Of a stretch of 64,000 bases of DNA, positions 26,491-36,126 are shown in pieces (the stretch's first letter is position 1; the number at the start of each line of letters is the position of its first letter). The notes beneath the pieces were generated by a model. That model was not told the origin of the DNA. It saw nothing but the letters and a program-made list of their open reading frames with translations, and searched no databases. Origin of the DNA: Curtobacterium sp. MCPF17_052 (GTDB taxonomy: Bacteria; Actinomycetota; Actinomycetes; Actinomycetales; Microbacteriaceae); contig NZ_QKSD01000013.1 of assembly GCF_003234085.1 (NCBI RefSeq), positions 57,156-121,155 of the forward strand. Direction: 5' to 3'. Made by a program: the position numbers and the translations under genes.

Positions 26491-28100
26491 GTCCGTCCGA
26501 CGCGCAGCCGCCGCTGTCGCGGCGCCAGATGCGTGAGCGCGAGCGCGCCGCCTCTGGCGGTGCCCAGCCCGCGACGCCGCCGCCGACCGTCGCCGCCCCC
26601 GCCACACCGGAGGCCCGTCGTCGCCCCGGCTCGCACGTCGCCCCCGGTTCGGCCACGGCCAACCAGGCGGCACCGCGATCCGCCGGAGCCGCCACCGGTG
26701 TGTCCGACGTGCCCCCGGCCTCCGCGACCGAGATCGTCCCCGGCACCGGCGGGATGTCCCGCCGACAGCTGCGGCTGCTCCGCGAGGCGCAGCAGCAGGG
26801 CGGCCGTCCCGTCCCGCTGCAGAACCCGACTCCGCAGTCGTCCGACCGCACCGTGCAGGACGTCCTCGGCACGCTGACGGACCCCTCGTCCGTGCCCGCA
26901 CCGGATGCCCAGGTGCCGCCGCTGTCGACTCCGGTCGAAGCCGCTGCCGCCGGCATCGGGGCACAGTCCTCCCCGCTCGTGCCCCTCGGGTTCGACGCGC
27001 CGACGGACGAGCGGTCGGCTGACGACACTGACGACACTGACGCTGGGGCTCGGGCTCGGGCTGGGGCTGGGGCCGGGGCCGGGCTCGGCGCTGGGGCCGG
27101 GCTCGGGGCGACGGAGGTCGACGACGCTGACGCTGACGCCGACGCTGTCCAGGTCGATGGCGGGTCCGACGACGACGCCGTACAGAGCCAGGCTGCCGAG
27201 GACGACGAGTCCTCGCACTGGCAGGACCCGAACCCGGAGCTCACGCACCTGGAACCGGCCGCTGTCGAGCAGGCCACCGCCGCCGACGGTTCGCCGGACG
27301 CCATCGAGCCCCTGGAAGAGGCGGCTGCGCACGGCGAGGAACCCCGCCAGCACCGCACGACCTGGGCGCCGCACGACGCCGACCCCGACGCGATCATGGC
27401 CGCGACCGACGACGTCGCGGCGCCCGCCACCGAGCTGCCCGCCGCGGCTCCCGGCGTGTTCCCGCTCGACCTGGACGACGACGACACGAACGAGGTCCCG
27501 GTCGTCGTGCCGGCAGACGCGCCCGTCTCGGCACCGACGTCCGCCGCGCAGCCGGGATCGACCCCGCGTCCGACGTCCTCGGATGCGCCGCGCGAGCCGA
27601 AGCCCGTCACCACGGCGTTCCAGCCTCCGGCCGGCCACTGGTCGACCTTCGCGCACGACTCGAACGACGCCGAGGTGCACGACGAGGAGACCGGCACCCG
27701 CCGGGTCGCCGAGTCGCACACGAACGCCCTCATCCTGCCGAACTCGGCGCTGGCCGACCCCACCGGTGCGCTCAACGCCACCGGCGAGGTCATCCTCACC
27801 GGTTCGATCGACCTGCCTTCCTCGCTGTCCTCGACCGGGTCGCACCGGCCGATCGACGGCGCGGAGGTCGACCGCCTCCTCGAGCAGCACGACGAGCAGC
27901 CGGACACGGATGCCAGTCCCGTCCGCGCGAGCCGTGCCGTGTCGAGCCACACGTCGACCCGCCAGGTCGTGCTCGCCGCCGCCAAGCCGAAGGACTCCAA
28001 GACGCCGGTCGTGCTGGCCGTCGCCGCGAGTGCCGTGGGTGTCGTCGCTGCCGGTGTCATCGTCGTCGCACTCGTCGCGACGAACTTCTTCGGCTCCTGA
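26487..28100 (+). CDS. Low-complexity tail-anchored protein
   Basis: A 537-residue protein of unknown function. Most of it is disordered and rich in Ala, Pro, Asp and Thr, with short basic segments ([26 protein letters not shown]). A single helix near the C-terminus ([25 protein letters not shown]) would anchor it with the bulk in the cytoplasm. A GAGAGA-coding repeat lies near residues 190-210. The start overlaps the nadD stop (ATGA), so it belongs to the nadD operon. Confidence 0.8.
   Translation: MSPSDAQPPLSRRQMRERERAASGGAQPATPPPTVAAPATPEARRRPGSHVAPGSATANQAAPRSAGAATGVSDVPPASATEIVPGTGGMSRRQLRLLREAQQQGGRPVPLQNPTPQSSDRTVQDVLGTLTDPSSVPAPDAQVPPLSTPVEAAAAGIGAQSSPLVPLGFDAPTDERSADDTDDTDAGARARAGAGAGAGLGAGAGLGATEVDDADADADAVQVDGGSDDDAVQSQAAEDDESSHWQDPNPELTHLEPAAVEQATAADGSPDAIEPLEEAAAHGEEPRQHRTTWAPHDADPDAIMAATDDVAAPATELPAAAPGVFPLDLDDDDTNEVPVVVPADAPVSAPTSAAQPGSTPRPTSSDAPREPKPVTTAFQPPAGHWSTFAHDSNDAEVHDEETGTRRVAESHTNALILPNSALADPTGALNATGEVILTGSIDLPSSLSSTGSHRPIDGAEVDRLLEQHDEQPDTDASPVRASRAVSSHTSTRQVVLAAAKPKDSKTPVVLAVAASAVGVVAAGVIVVALVATNFFGS
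27043..27117 (+). repeat. GGGGCT/GGGGCC-type hexamer repeat
   Basis: An imperfect run of GGGGCT, CGGGCT and GGGGCC units encodes the alternating Ala/Gly/Arg stretch of the tail-anchored protein, preceded by two GACGACACT copies. Such a hexamer keeps frame when it changes length. Confidence 0.8.
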
Positions 28101-28146
28101 GCGAGCCTCGAACTCCGTGGGCATGGCCCGCGTCAGCGGTCTGACC

Positions 28147-28152
28147 TATGAT
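28147..28152 (+). promoter_or_regulatory. -10 box of rsfS
   Basis: TATGAT at 28147-28152, 57 bases before the GTG start. The upstream -35 region is weak. It gives rsfS a transcript independent of the nadD operon. Confidence 0.5.
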
Positions 28153-28209
28153 CGTGACCCATCATGAACATCCGGACGCACGCGTCGGGATGACCACCGG
28201 AAGGAATCC

Positions 28210-28602
28210 GTGACCGCCTCCGCTCGCGCACTCGAACTGACGCAGATCGCCGCTCAAGCGGCCGACTCCAAGCAGGCCGAGGACATCGTCGCCCTCGACG
28301 TCACCCGACCACTCCAGCTCACCGACGTCTTCCTGCTCGCCACCGGCCGCAACGAGCGCAACGTGCTCGCCATCGCCGACGAGATCGAAGACCGCCTGCT
28401 CCAGGTCGGTGCCAAGCCGCTTCGTCGCGAAGGCCGGAGCGAAGGCCGCTGGGCTCTGATCGACTTCGGGGACATCGTCGTGCACGTGTTCCACGAGGAA
28501 GAGCGCCAGTACTACTCCCTCGAGCGCCTCTGGTCGGACTGCCCGGTCATCCCGCTGGAGCTGGCCGCCGATCAGTCGCAGGCTGCCGAACAGTCGGCCT
28601 GA
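28210..28602 (+). CDS. rsfS: Ribosome silencing factor RsfS
   Basis: A 130-residue protein that binds ribosomal protein L14 and blocks subunit joining when nutrients are short. The family stretches KQAEDIVALDVTRPLQLTDVF, GRSEGRWALIDFGDIVVHVF and RQYYSLERLWSD are all visible. GTG at 28210 follows AAGGAA. The order nadD then rsfS, here with one inserted gene, is widely conserved. Confidence 0.95.
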   Translation: MTASARALELTQIAAQAADSKQAEDIVALDVTRPLQLTDVFLLATGRNERNVLAIADEIEDRLLQVGAKPLRREGRSEGRWALIDFGDIVVHVFHEEERQYYSLERLWSDCPVIPLELAADQSQAAEQSA

Positions 28603-28732
28603 CGCCGGTCTCAGCGCGACGCGCCCGGGTGGCGGTGACGATTTCGTCACCCGGTGATCGCGTGGTGTACGCTGTACTGGTGCCTCCGGGGAACCGGGGG
28701 AACGAGAATCGGCCTCCGGGCCGTTTCGGTCT

Positions 28733-28808
28733 GGGTCTGTGGCGCAGCTGGTAGCGCACCTGCATGGCATGCAGGGGGTCAGGGGTTCGAGTCCCCTCAG
28801 ATCCACCA
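28733..28808 (+). tRNA. tRNA-Ala (anticodon GGC)
   Basis: A 76-base tRNA. The acceptor stem GGGTCTG pairs with CAGATCC (one G-T pair), the anticodon stem CCTGC/GCAGG holds the loop ATGGCAT with anticodon GGC, the T-arm reads GGGGTTCGAGTCCCC, and CCA is encoded at 28806-28808. It reads GCC (and GCT) alanine codons, the major alanine codon in this GC-rich genome. Confidence 0.97.
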
Positions 28809-28821
28809 GAAGCAAGGACAG

Positions 28822-28866
28822 CACGAAGAAGCCCCGCCGCTCATGGAGCAGCGGGGCTTCTTCGTG
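28822..28866 (+). terminator. Terminator of tRNA-Ala
   Basis: A 16-bp perfect stem (CACGAAGAAGCCCCGC with its complement) encloses a 13-base loop that can itself fold. The 3' arm GGGGCTTCTTCGTG is followed by extra tandem copies of itself. Confidence 0.88.
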
Positions 28867-28905
28867 TCTGGGCTTCTTCGTGCCTGGGCTTCTTCGTGCC
28901 TGGGC
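28858..28905 (+). repeat. 16-bp tandem repeat x3 copied from the terminator arm
   Basis: Three units TTCTTCGTGYCTGGGC start at 28858, 28874 and 28890; the first lies within the 3' arm of the tRNA terminator. More diverged TTGCSTGCCTGTGCTCGC-like copies continue to about 29010. No gene is credible here. Confidence 0.85.
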
Positions 28906-29017
28906 TTGCCTGTGCTCGCGGACCTGGGCTTGGGTGTCTGGGCTTGCGTGCCTGTGCTCGCCTGCCTGTACTTGCCTGTTCGGGCTTGCTGTCCCGTGCT
29001 TGCGGTTTTCGTGCCTA

Positions 29018-29058
<41 letters not shown>

Positions 29059-29141
29059 GCGGGCAGCCGGTCGCCGTCCGACTCGGTGCGTCCCGTCACC
29101 GGGCTGGCAACGAGACGCACCGAGTGATCCGCTGGTGACCG

Positions 29142-32100
29142 TCAGACGCGGCGCCGTGCGCGGGCAACCGCTCGGAGGCCGAGACCGGCCATCAGCAGGA
29201 GGAACGCGCTGATCGCGGCCGCAGCTGTCCCGACTGCTCCGGTGAAGGCGAGGGCGTGCCCGGTTGACCCGCCCGGATGCGCAGTCGCGTCAGCGTGGTC
29301 GTCCGGCCCGCTGCCCGTCGACCCGCTGCTCCCGGGCCCGCCGTCTCCGGACCCACCGTCTCCGGACCCACCGTCTCCGGACCCGCCGTTCCCGGGACCA
29401 CCGTCTTCGGGACCGCCGCTCCCCGAGCCGCCGCCCGGCTCGGGAGACGATGACGGCAGGACGCCGGCATCGATGCGGTCGTTCCGTTCGACGCCCTCGA
29501 GCGCCCCGTCCGGGCCCGTCCGCCGGGTGATCGTGATCGGTGCTGTCCGTCCGTCCGCTGCGACGTCGGAGTCGCGGGCGTCGTCGTCACCGACCGAGGG
29601 GATCGTGAACGCGCGATCCGGCACCGGTGCGACGGACACGACGTAGTCGCCAGGGCGCAGGTCGTCCACGAGGTAGTGCCCCTCCCGGTCCGTTCGCGCG
29701 ACCCGGTCGACCTCTCGCCCCCGGTCGTCGGTGCCGTGCAACCGCACTGGGACGTCCGGGATCCCGGGCTCATCCGGGTCCTGCACGCCGTTGCCGTCCG
29801 AGTCCGTCCAGACCAGGTCACCCACGGCGCCCGACACGACCCGGACGGTTGCGGGGTTCGACCGGACCGGCAGCGCGAGGTCGGCGGAGCGGACCCCGAA
29901 GCGGTTCGTGTACCGGTCACCGTCCCGCTGCCCGTGGGTCGCGATGGACACACGGTGGGACACGGTCTCCCCGGGAGCGATCCCGTTCGGGTCGTCGATC
30001 CGGATGGCAGTGACGTCGGCGAGGGTGTCCGGACAGCCGGCGCTGCCGAACGCGGTCTCCGCGCACCACGTCGTCGAGCCGCCGGGCTGGTTCGACTCGT
30101 CCGCGGGGTCGAGCGACACCGCCTCCGGGTCGGCGGCGGTGTAGACGACGGACTCCGCCGGACCGGCTTCGACGGGACGGGCCAGTTCGACTCCGCCGTG
30201 GAACGACGATCCGTCGCCGGCGTGCGGGAGGACGTCGACGAGCTGGACGTCGCGGACGGGATCCGTGTCGGTGTTCGTCGTGTCGAGCGACCACACCAGG
30301 TCGTCTCCCGTGACGACGACGGGGGCCTCCGCCCGCTTCTCGACGCGCAGGCCACCACTCGTGACGACCTGCACGGCCCGCGCGGCGGACCGGTACTCGG
30401 ACGGAGACCGGTCCGTCGGAGCCGAGACCTCGACCCGGTTCTCCAGCGGCCCCGCCGGAGCATCCCGTGCGACGACGGCGGTGTAGCGGATCGGCGCGAT
30501 GCGGGTGTTCGGCGTCACGTCGTCGATCGCCCAGGTCAGTCGCTGGTGCTCGATGCCGTCGTCGTCCCGGACCGTGTCGACCGCTGGCTCGACGGACGCG
30601 CTGCCCGGGCTGTACGCCATGTGTGCCGGGAGGACGTCACGGACCGTCACCAGTCGTGGTCGCCCCGTCGTGTTCCCGTTCGTGAGCGACGGCGTGAGGA
30701 CGTAGTCCACGGCGTTGCCGGGCACCACGGGAACCGGTGTGTCCATGTCGCCCGCCGTGGCGCTCGAGGAGCTGGCCAGCGCCACGGTCTTCCCGATCCG
30801 GGCCAGGTCCTCGGTGACGAGCACGCTGTCGGACAACCCTCCGGCGCCGAGTTCGGGGTCGGAGCGGGTGTCGTGCACCCAGTCGGGGTGACGGTCGCTG
30901 AAGCGCACGTGCCCGAAGTCGTAGGCACGCGTCCCGTCTGCGACCTCGCGGACCGAGACGAACGAGGACAGCGCGGCAGCGGTGCCACCGACGACGTCAC
31001 CGCGGGCACGGACGGCGCCGACGGCGTCGATCCCGCCCGGCACCTCCGCCGGGTCCGTGAACCAGGGACCGCGATCGTCGTCACACGTGGCCCGGCGCTG
31101 CCCGTCCTCCGGACCGTCCATGTCGTACGCGGCGTACTCGACCCGCGCCTCGCGCAGCCCGCTGGTCCGGGCCGACGTCCCCTGCACCCGCGTCAGACGC
31201 TGCGTGTGCCGGTCGAACGTGTCGCACAGCACGGTGTTCCGGAACGTGTCGAGTCCGGGGTTCGAGGCGCTCACGTCGCTGCGGAGCACCGACCCGGGCG
31301 TGCTCCACGGGTCGCCCCGACGCGCCGAACCGTCGCCGGTCCGACCGCTGTCGTCCAGCACCCTGAGGAGACGCTTCCCCGCGGTCCCGACGGCGTCCGC
31401 CACGATGTTCCGTGTCGCTCGGTTGTCCGCCACGGGTTCGGCGTCGCCGGGGAAGTTCGGTGTCCCTGACGCCGCGTGCGTCAGGACGTCGCGGAACGTG
31501 TTCACCGATCCGAGACTCGTGCCGGCGGGTGGGTTCGGCACCCAGAACGAGATGTAGCCCGAGACCACGAACCCGGGGGTGTTGCCGACGACGGGGCCGC
31601 CGAAGGCGTTCTGCGTCGGCATGCGTGACGCGTCGGTGACGGTCCCGGTGATCGTCACGGAGACGTCCTGACCGGCACCGGACTGCTCGCACGTGAACCG
31701 GCCGGAGTCGGCGACCGCCCGGGGGCCACCACCGCTCCCCGCCGGCAGCGAGGCGAACCGGGACGAGACGGACGGGTCGTTCGGACCGCACGGCGGAGCG
31801 TCCCCGTTCCAGAGCACCGCGCCGGACGGCAGGTCACCGCGGAGCTGCGAGACGTCGTCCGTGAACGTCATCCGCCCGTCACCTGGAGCGAACCCGAGCA
31901 GGCCCTGCCCGGGGACGACCGGCTGCCAGTCGACGGCGATCGGGAACACGAGTTGGAACCCACGTGTGCCGTCGGGTCCGGTGACGTCCGGGCGCAGCAC
32001 GGAGCCGACGACCCGCTTGCTCAGGTTGTAGCGGGCCGCCGCCGAGACGGTGAGCCGCGGCGCGGTCGCCGAGACCGGTGTGTCCGCGTCGTCAGCGGTG

Positions 32101-32582
32101 GCGGTCCCCGTCACGATGACGGCGTCGCCGTCGTCGAGCCCGGTGGAGACGTCGAGGACGACGGACACCGCGACCACCTGGCCTTCCGCCACGTCGCCGA
32201 GGACGCAGGTGAGGTCGCGGCCGTCGATGCCCGAGCCGGACGCTGAACAGCCTGCGGGCAGAGCCGCCCACGACGTCCCGGTCGGCGCGGTGACGGTGAA
32301 GCGTTGCCGATGGCCGACACCGCCGTTCGCGTTCACGGTCACCCGGTACGTGACCGAGTCGAGCGTGCGGACGACACCGTTCGTCGGCCCGATGTCGCCG
32401 CCGGGTCGGTCATCGGGGCTGAACGGCCCCGCGCCGTCCGCCAGGACGTCGATCGCCAGCCCGACCTGCGGACGCCCGGCCGGACCCGGGGGAGCGGCGG
32501 TCGCTGGTGCGACCGTTCCGATCGCGATGCTGAGCAAGGCCGTCGACGCGACGGCGATGCGCGTGGTGATGCGGTGACGCAT
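29142..32582 (-). CDS. Cell-wall-anchored repeat surface protein (LAFTG)
   Basis: An 1146-residue exported protein. A signal peptide (MRHRITTRIAVASTALLSIA, cleavage near residue 29) is followed by several immunoglobulin-like DUF11/adhesin-type domains, an SdrD_B/SpaA-like domain near residues 918-990 (GDLVWTDSDGNGVQDPDE), a Gly/Ser/Pro-rich stalk and a sorting signal: LAFTG at residues 1111-1115, a hydrophobic helix and RARRRV. LAxTG is the class E sortase motif of high-GC Gram-positives. No sortase is encoded in the window. ATG at 32582 follows GGAGG by 6 bases. It likely forms a cell-surface adhesin or fibre; the ligand is unknown. Confidence 0.9.
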   Translation of the reverse strand: MRHRITTRIAVASTALLSIAIGTVAPATAAPPGPAGRPQVGLAIDVLADGAGPFSPDDRPGGDIGPTNGVVRTLDSVTYRVTVNANGGVGHRQRFTVTAPTGTSWAALPAGCSASGSGIDGRDLTCVLGDVAEGQVVAVSVVLDVSTGLDDGDAVIVTGTATADDADTPVSATAPRLTVSAAARYNLSKRVVGSVLRPDVTGPDGTRGFQLVFPIAVDWQPVVPGQGLLGFAPGDGRMTFTDDVSQLRGDLPSGAVLWNGDAPPCGPNDPSVSSRFASLPAGSGGGPRAVADSGRFTCEQSGAGQDVSVTITGTVTDASRMPTQNAFGGPVVGNTPGFVVSGYISFWVPNPPAGTSLGSVNTFRDVLTHAASGTPNFPGDAEPVADNRATRNIVADAVGTAGKRLLRVLDDSGRTGDGSARRGDPWSTPGSVLRSDVSASNPGLDTFRNTVLCDTFDRHTQRLTRVQGTSARTSGLREARVEYAAYDMDGPEDGQRRATCDDDRGPWFTDPAEVPGGIDAVGAVRARGDVVGGTAAALSSFVSVREVADGTRAYDFGHVRFSDRHPDWVHDTRSDPELGAGGLSDSVLVTEDLARIGKTVALASSSSATAGDMDTPVPVVPGNAVDYVLTPSLTNGNTTGRPRLVTVRDVLPAHMAYSPGSASVEPAVDTVRDDDGIEHQRLTWAIDDVTPNTRIAPIRYTAVVARDAPAGPLENRVEVSAPTDRSPSEYRSAARAVQVVTSGGLRVEKRAEAPVVVTGDDLVWSLDTTNTDTDPVRDVQLVDVLPHAGDGSSFHGGVELARPVEAGPAESVVYTAADPEAVSLDPADESNQPGGSTTWCAETAFGSAGCPDTLADVTAIRIDDPNGIAPGETVSHRVSIATHGQRDGDRYTNRFGVRSADLALPVRSNPATVRVVSGAVGDLVWTDSDGNGVQDPDEPGIPDVPVRLHGTDDRGREVDRVARTDREGHYLVDDLRPGDYVVSVAPVPDRAFTIPSVGDDDARDSDVAADGRTAPITITRRTGPDGALEGVERNDRIDAGVLPSSSPEPGGGSGSGGPEDGGPGNGGSGDGGSGDGGSGDGGPGSSGSTGSGPDDHADATAHPGGSTGHALAFTGAVGTAAAAISAFLLLMAGLGLRAVARARRRV

Positions 32583-32744
32583 GAGGATCCTCCGATGGTC
32601 AGCCGTCCCCGTTCCCCGTCCCCGTCCGGGCGGTGGAGGTGGTGACGGCGCAGGGAACGTAACCAGACGGCACCCCGGTCACCCAGTACTCGGTATTCCG
32701 TACTCCACTGGCGCCTTGATCGCCGCCCGGACGCGGTGCCCCGC

Positions 32745-32750
32745 TACGCT
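32745..32750 (+). promoter_or_regulatory. -10 box of aldose 1-epimerase (leaderless)
   Basis: TACGCT, 6 bases (GAGCGC), then ATG. No Shine-Dalgarno sequence. This selects ATG 32757 over an in-frame ATG at 32736 that lies upstream of the -10 box. Confidence 0.58.
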
Positions 32751-32756
32751 GAGCGC

Positions 32757-33695
32757 ATGAGCAGCGCTGCGCCCCGGTCCGGAACCCAGACGTCCATCGC
32801 CTCCGACGGGTACACCGCCGAGATCGCGAGCGTCGGAGCCACCCTGCGCGCACTGCAGCACGACGGCCGAGACCTCGTCACCACGTTCGACGCCGACGAC
32901 GTCCGCCCGGTCTTCCGCGGCGCCGTGCTCGCCCCCTGGCCGAACCGCGTCGTCGACGGCCGGTACACCTTCGACGGGGTCGAGCAGGAACTCGCGCTGA
33001 CCGAGCCGAAGCGCGCACACGCCCTGCACGGTCTCGTGGCCTGGACCGACTTCGCCGTGCTCGAGCAGGACGCCGACCGGGTCGTCCTCGCCACCACCGT
33101 GCAGCCCCAGGAGGGCTACCCCGCCCGCGTCGAGGTGCGGGTCGAGTACCGCCTGGACGCCGACGGTCTGCACACCACGATCACCGGGACGAACACCGGG
33201 GACGACCGGGCACCCTGGGGGACCGGTCCGCACCCGTACCTCGTCGCCGGCGCGGGCACGGTCGACGACTGGACGCTGACGCTGCCGGCAGCCGAGGTGC
33301 TCGAGGTCACCGAGGACCGCCTGATCCCGACCGAGCTGGTCCCCGTGCACGACGAGTTCGACCTCCGCCGGCCGACGGCGATCGGTGCCCGCTTCATCGA
33401 CCACGCCTTCACCGGCTTCGACCGTGACGCCGAGGGCACCGCCACGATCACCGTCACCGCGGCCGACGGGCACGGCGTGCGGGTCGCCTTCGGCAGGGAC
33501 TGCGGGTGGGCGCAGGTGCACACCGCCGACCACGTCGTCCCCGAGTACCACCGCTCCGGCCTCGCCGTCGAGCCGATGACCTGCGCCCCGAACGCCTTCA
33601 ACGCCGACGCCTTCGCCGGTGACGTGGACGCCGGGCTCGTCGTGCTCGAGCCCGGCGCCGCGCACGCTGCCGCGTGGACGATCTCGGCGGTCTGA
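32757..33695 (+). CDS. Aldose 1-epimerase family protein
   Basis: A 312-residue galactose-mutarotase-fold enzyme that interconverts alpha and beta anomers of a sugar such as glucose or galactose. Motifs include VLAPWPNRVVDGRYTFDG, HALHGLVAWTDF (substrate-binding His), GPHPYL and EYHRSGLAVEPMTCAPNAFN (catalytic Glu region). It belongs to the YihR/GalM-like group common in Actinobacteria; the exact sugar is not clear. The pabB gene begins at or inside its end. Confidence 0.9.
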   Translation: MSSAAPRSGTQTSIASDGYTAEIASVGATLRALQHDGRDLVTTFDADDVRPVFRGAVLAPWPNRVVDGRYTFDGVEQELALTEPKRAHALHGLVAWTDFAVLEQDADRVVLATTVQPQEGYPARVEVRVEYRLDADGLHTTITGTNTGDDRAPWGTGPHPYLVAGAGTVDDWTLTLPAAEVLEVTEDRLIPTELVPVHDEFDLRRPTAIGARFIDHAFTGFDRDAEGTATITVTAADGHGVRVAFGRDCGWAQVHTADHVVPEYHRSGLAVEPMTCAPNAFNADAFAGDVDAGLVVLEPGAAHAAAWTISAV

Positions 33696-35221
33696 GCGTC
33701 ACGGTGGACCGTCCCGCGGGCGTACCGCGGATCGCGGTCCAGCGGCTCGCCGACGTCCGGGACCTCGGCGAGCTCGCCCGTCACAGCACCGCCGACCTGG
33801 CCTGGCTGGACTCGGCGCTGCCGGTCGGCTCGCCCGCAGCGGCGGCCCGCCGTGCGGCGTGGTCGGTCCTCGCCGTCCCGGACGGCCCCTTCGCCGCCCG
33901 CCTCCGGCACGAGGACCGGATCGCCCACGTCACGGTGTCGGGGTCGGCCGCCCGGTGGTTCGGGTCCAGCCGGGTCGAGAGCCGCCCGGCCTTCGCCGTC
34001 CTCGACGAGCTGCTGCGCCGCACCCCGACGCTCGACGAGCCGTTGCCGGGGTGTGCGTTCGCCCTCGGCTGGGTGGGCTTCCTCGGTTACGAACTCGGTC
34101 GCGAGGTCGACGGACCCGACCGGAGCGCTGACGGACACGCCGACGCCGACCTCCGGTTCGTCGACCGGGCCGTCCTGGTCCACGCGGACGGCTCCGCCTG
34201 GGCGATCGCGCTGGTGGACGACGACGCGCCGACTGCCTCGGAGGCGAACCGAGCGTGGCTGGCGGAGGTGCGCGCGTCGACGACGCGAGACGACGTCACG
34301 GTGGCACGCCCGGGCCTCCCGGTCGGCGACACGGTCGTCGTCGGGCGCATCCTGGAGGCCCGTGGTCGCGTCCGCCGCGTCGCCCACGAGCACGCGGTGG
34401 ACGTGTGTCGACACGAGATCCGCGAGGGCAACGCGTTCCAGGTGTGCCTGACGACCGCCTTCTCGGTGCCGGACGCCCCGCCGAGCCGCGACGGCGACCG
34501 GTACCTGGCGGAGTACCGGCGCGTGCGCGAGGGGGACCCGGTCCCGTTCGGCGCCTACCTGCGCTGGGGCGACCTGCGGATCGCGAGCCGTTCGCCGGAG
34601 CGGTTCCTGCGGATCGACGCCGACGGGAGCGTGCTCGCCGAACCGATCAAGGGCACCCGTCCCCGTCACCCGGACCCGGTGGCGGACGCCGCGACACGCG
34701 CGGAGCTCTCCGACAGCGCGAAGGACCGCGCCGAGAACGTGATGATCGTCGACCTGCTGCGGAACGACCTGCTGCGGACGGCACGCCCGGGCTCGGTGCG
34801 CGTGGAGCGGCTCTGCGACGTCGAGACCTACGCCAGCGTGCACCAGCTGGTGTCGACGGTCGCCGGGGTGCTGCCGGAGGGCGCCTCCCGGGCCGAGGTG
34901 GTACGTGCCGCGTTCCCACCGGGGTCGATGACCGGCGCGCCGAAGCGCAGTGCGACGGCGATCGCGGACCGCCTCGAAGCGGCGCCGCGCGGGGTCTACT
35001 CGGGGGCGATCGGGTACTTCTCGGCGAGCGGAGCGGTCGATCTGTCGGTGGCGATCCGGACACTGGTGACGGTCCTGCACCGGGACGGCCGCGTGTGGTC
35101 CCGGTCCCTCGGGGCCGGCGGTGCGGTGACGTGGTCCTCCACGGCGGCGGACGAGGCGGACGAGGTCGAGACGAAGACCCTGTCGGTGCTCGGGGGGATC
35201 GGGGCAGTGGCACGCTGGTGA
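33674..35221 (+). CDS. pabB: Aminodeoxychorismate synthase component I
   Basis: A 515-residue chorismate-binding enzyme that, with a glutaminase, makes 4-amino-4-deoxychorismate for folate. PIKGTRPRH carries the lysine nucleophile typical of PabB; TrpE has PIAGT. SDSAKDRAENVMIVDLLRND and PPGSMTGAPKRSA are the chorismate-family signatures. GTG at 33674 overlaps the epimerase by 22 bases; GTG at 33704, just after that stop, is a good alternative giving 505 residues, and neither has a clear Shine-Dalgarno sequence. The partner PabC is encoded at 56.3-57.2 kb; no PabA was found here. Confidence 0.93.
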   Translation: MDDLGGLSVTVDRPAGVPRIAVQRLADVRDLGELARHSTADLAWLDSALPVGSPAAAARRAAWSVLAVPDGPFAARLRHEDRIAHVTVSGSAARWFGSSRVESRPAFAVLDELLRRTPTLDEPLPGCAFALGWVGFLGYELGREVDGPDRSADGHADADLRFVDRAVLVHADGSAWAIALVDDDAPTASEANRAWLAEVRASTTRDDVTVARPGLPVGDTVVVGRILEARGRVRRVAHEHAVDVCRHEIREGNAFQVCLTTAFSVPDAPPSRDGDRYLAEYRRVREGDPVPFGAYLRWGDLRIASRSPERFLRIDADGSVLAEPIKGTRPRHPDPVADAATRAELSDSAKDRAENVMIVDLLRNDLLRTARPGSVRVERLCDVETYASVHQLVSTVAGVLPEGASRAEVVRAAFPPGSMTGAPKRSATAIADRLEAAPRGVYSGAIGYFSASGAVDLSVAIRTLVTVLHRDGRVWSRSLGAGGAVTWSSTAADEADEVETKTLSVLGGIGAVARW

Positions 35222-35236
35222 TCGTCGGGTCCTGAA

Positions 35237-35260
35237 CCGCTCGAACAGGTGTTCGAGCGG
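35237..35260. promoter_or_regulatory. LexA (SOS) box 1 upstream of imuA'
   Basis: TCGAACAGGTGTTCGA at 35241-35256 matches the actinobacterial SOS box TCGAAC-N4-GTTCGA exactly; the symmetry extends to 11-bp arms over 35237-35260. It lies upstream of the imuA' -35 box, right after the pabB stop. Confidence 0.93.
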
Positions 35261-35284
35261 TTGTCCACCGGATGTCGGTGCCGG

Positions 35285-35313
35285 TTGACATGATCGAACA
35301 CATGTTCGAATAT
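35285..35313 (+). promoter_or_regulatory. SOS-controlled promoter of the mutasome
   Basis: A perfect -35 TTGACA (35285-35290), a 17-base spacer and GAATAT (35308-35313). ATG 35320 follows the -10 by 6 bases, so the mRNA is probably leaderless. LexA box 2 fills the spacer, so bound LexA would block RNA polymerase directly. Confidence 0.82.
35294..35309. promoter_or_regulatory. LexA (SOS) box 2 within the imuA' promoter
   Basis: TCGAACACATGTTCGA, an exact TCGAAC-N4-GTTCGA match, placed between the -35 and -10 boxes and 53 bases from box 1 (about five helical turns). Confidence 0.95.
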
Positions 35314-35319
35314 GAGGGC

Positions 35320-36126
35320 ATGCAGACGGCGGCGGCACTCCGGTCGCCCGATGAGCGTGGCGACCGCGGACGCGGGGACCGGGAGCACATCGGGCGGAAC
35401 GGTGCTGCCCGGGCTTCCGACCACGTCGGTGCGGCTCGGGCTGCGCTCGACCGGATCACCGCACTGCGCTCCCGGGTCGCCGACATGGAAGCGACCCGCG
35501 TGGACACCGAGGGGCTGCCCACGGCCGATGCCCTCGCGCCGCTGTTGCCCGGCGGCGCCATCCGCGCCGGTGGCACGTACTCCGTGCCGGAGTCGGTGCT
35601 GCTCGCCCAGACCATGCTGCAGGCGGCCTCCGCGGCCGGATCCTGGTGCGCCGTGGTCGGGGTGCCGTCCTTCGGCGTCGAAGCCGCCGCCGCGGCCGGC
35701 ATCGACCTGGAACGACTCGTCCTGGTACCGGACCCGGGCGACCAGTGGCTCGCGGTCACCGCGGCGCTCGCCGACGTCGCGCAGATCGTCCTCACCCGGC
35801 CGCTCGGCCGCGTGGTGCCCGGTGACGTCGCCCGGCTCTCCGCACGCCTCCGCCAGCGCGGGGCCGCCCTCGTCGCACTCGGTTCCTGGCCCGGCGCGGA
35901 CGTCACCCTGCGGGTCACCGAGTCGCACTGGAGCGGCATCGGCCAGGGACACGGGTACCTCACCGAACGCCGGGTGACCGTCACCGCTTCGGGTCGGGCC
36001 GGAGCAGTCCGGCCGACCAGCACCGAGCTGCTGTTGCCCGCGGCGGACGGGGCGGTGCGCGCGGCGGTCCCGGTGGCGGCCTCGGCCGGTGGGCGGGTCC
36101 TGCGTCCCGTGGCGGTGGCATCGTGA
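35320..36126 (+). CDS. imuA': ImuA'-like mutasome protein
   Basis: A 268-residue RecA/SulA-like accessory protein of the damage-inducible mutasome, thought to bridge ImuB, DnaE2 and RecA at stalled forks. It keeps the RecA-fold flavour (LLPGGAIRAGGTYSVPES, CAVVGVPSFGVEAAAAAGIDLERLV) but no intact Walker A. ATG at 35320 is chosen because the promoter with its LexA box lies directly upstream and an earlier in-frame ATG would precede it. Its stop overlaps imuB (GTGA). The assignment rests mainly on the operon; sequence motifs are weak in this family. Confidence 0.88.
   Translation: MQTAAALRSPDERGDRGRGDREHIGRNGAARASDHVGAARAALDRITALRSRVADMEATRVDTEGLPTADALAPLLPGGAIRAGGTYSVPESVLLAQTMLQAASAAGSWCAVVGVPSFGVEAAAAAGIDLERLVLVPDPGDQWLAVTAALADVAQIVLTRPLGRVVPGDVARLSARLRQRGAALVALGSWPGADVTLRVTESHWSGIGQGHGYLTERRVTVTASGRAGAVRPTSTELLLPAADGAVRAAVPVAASAGGRVLRPVAVAS

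Noticed and set aside
35272..35319. A longer ImuA' starting at ATG 35272
   Set aside because: That start would lie upstream of the -35 box and within the LexA operator; ATG 35320 fits the promoter.
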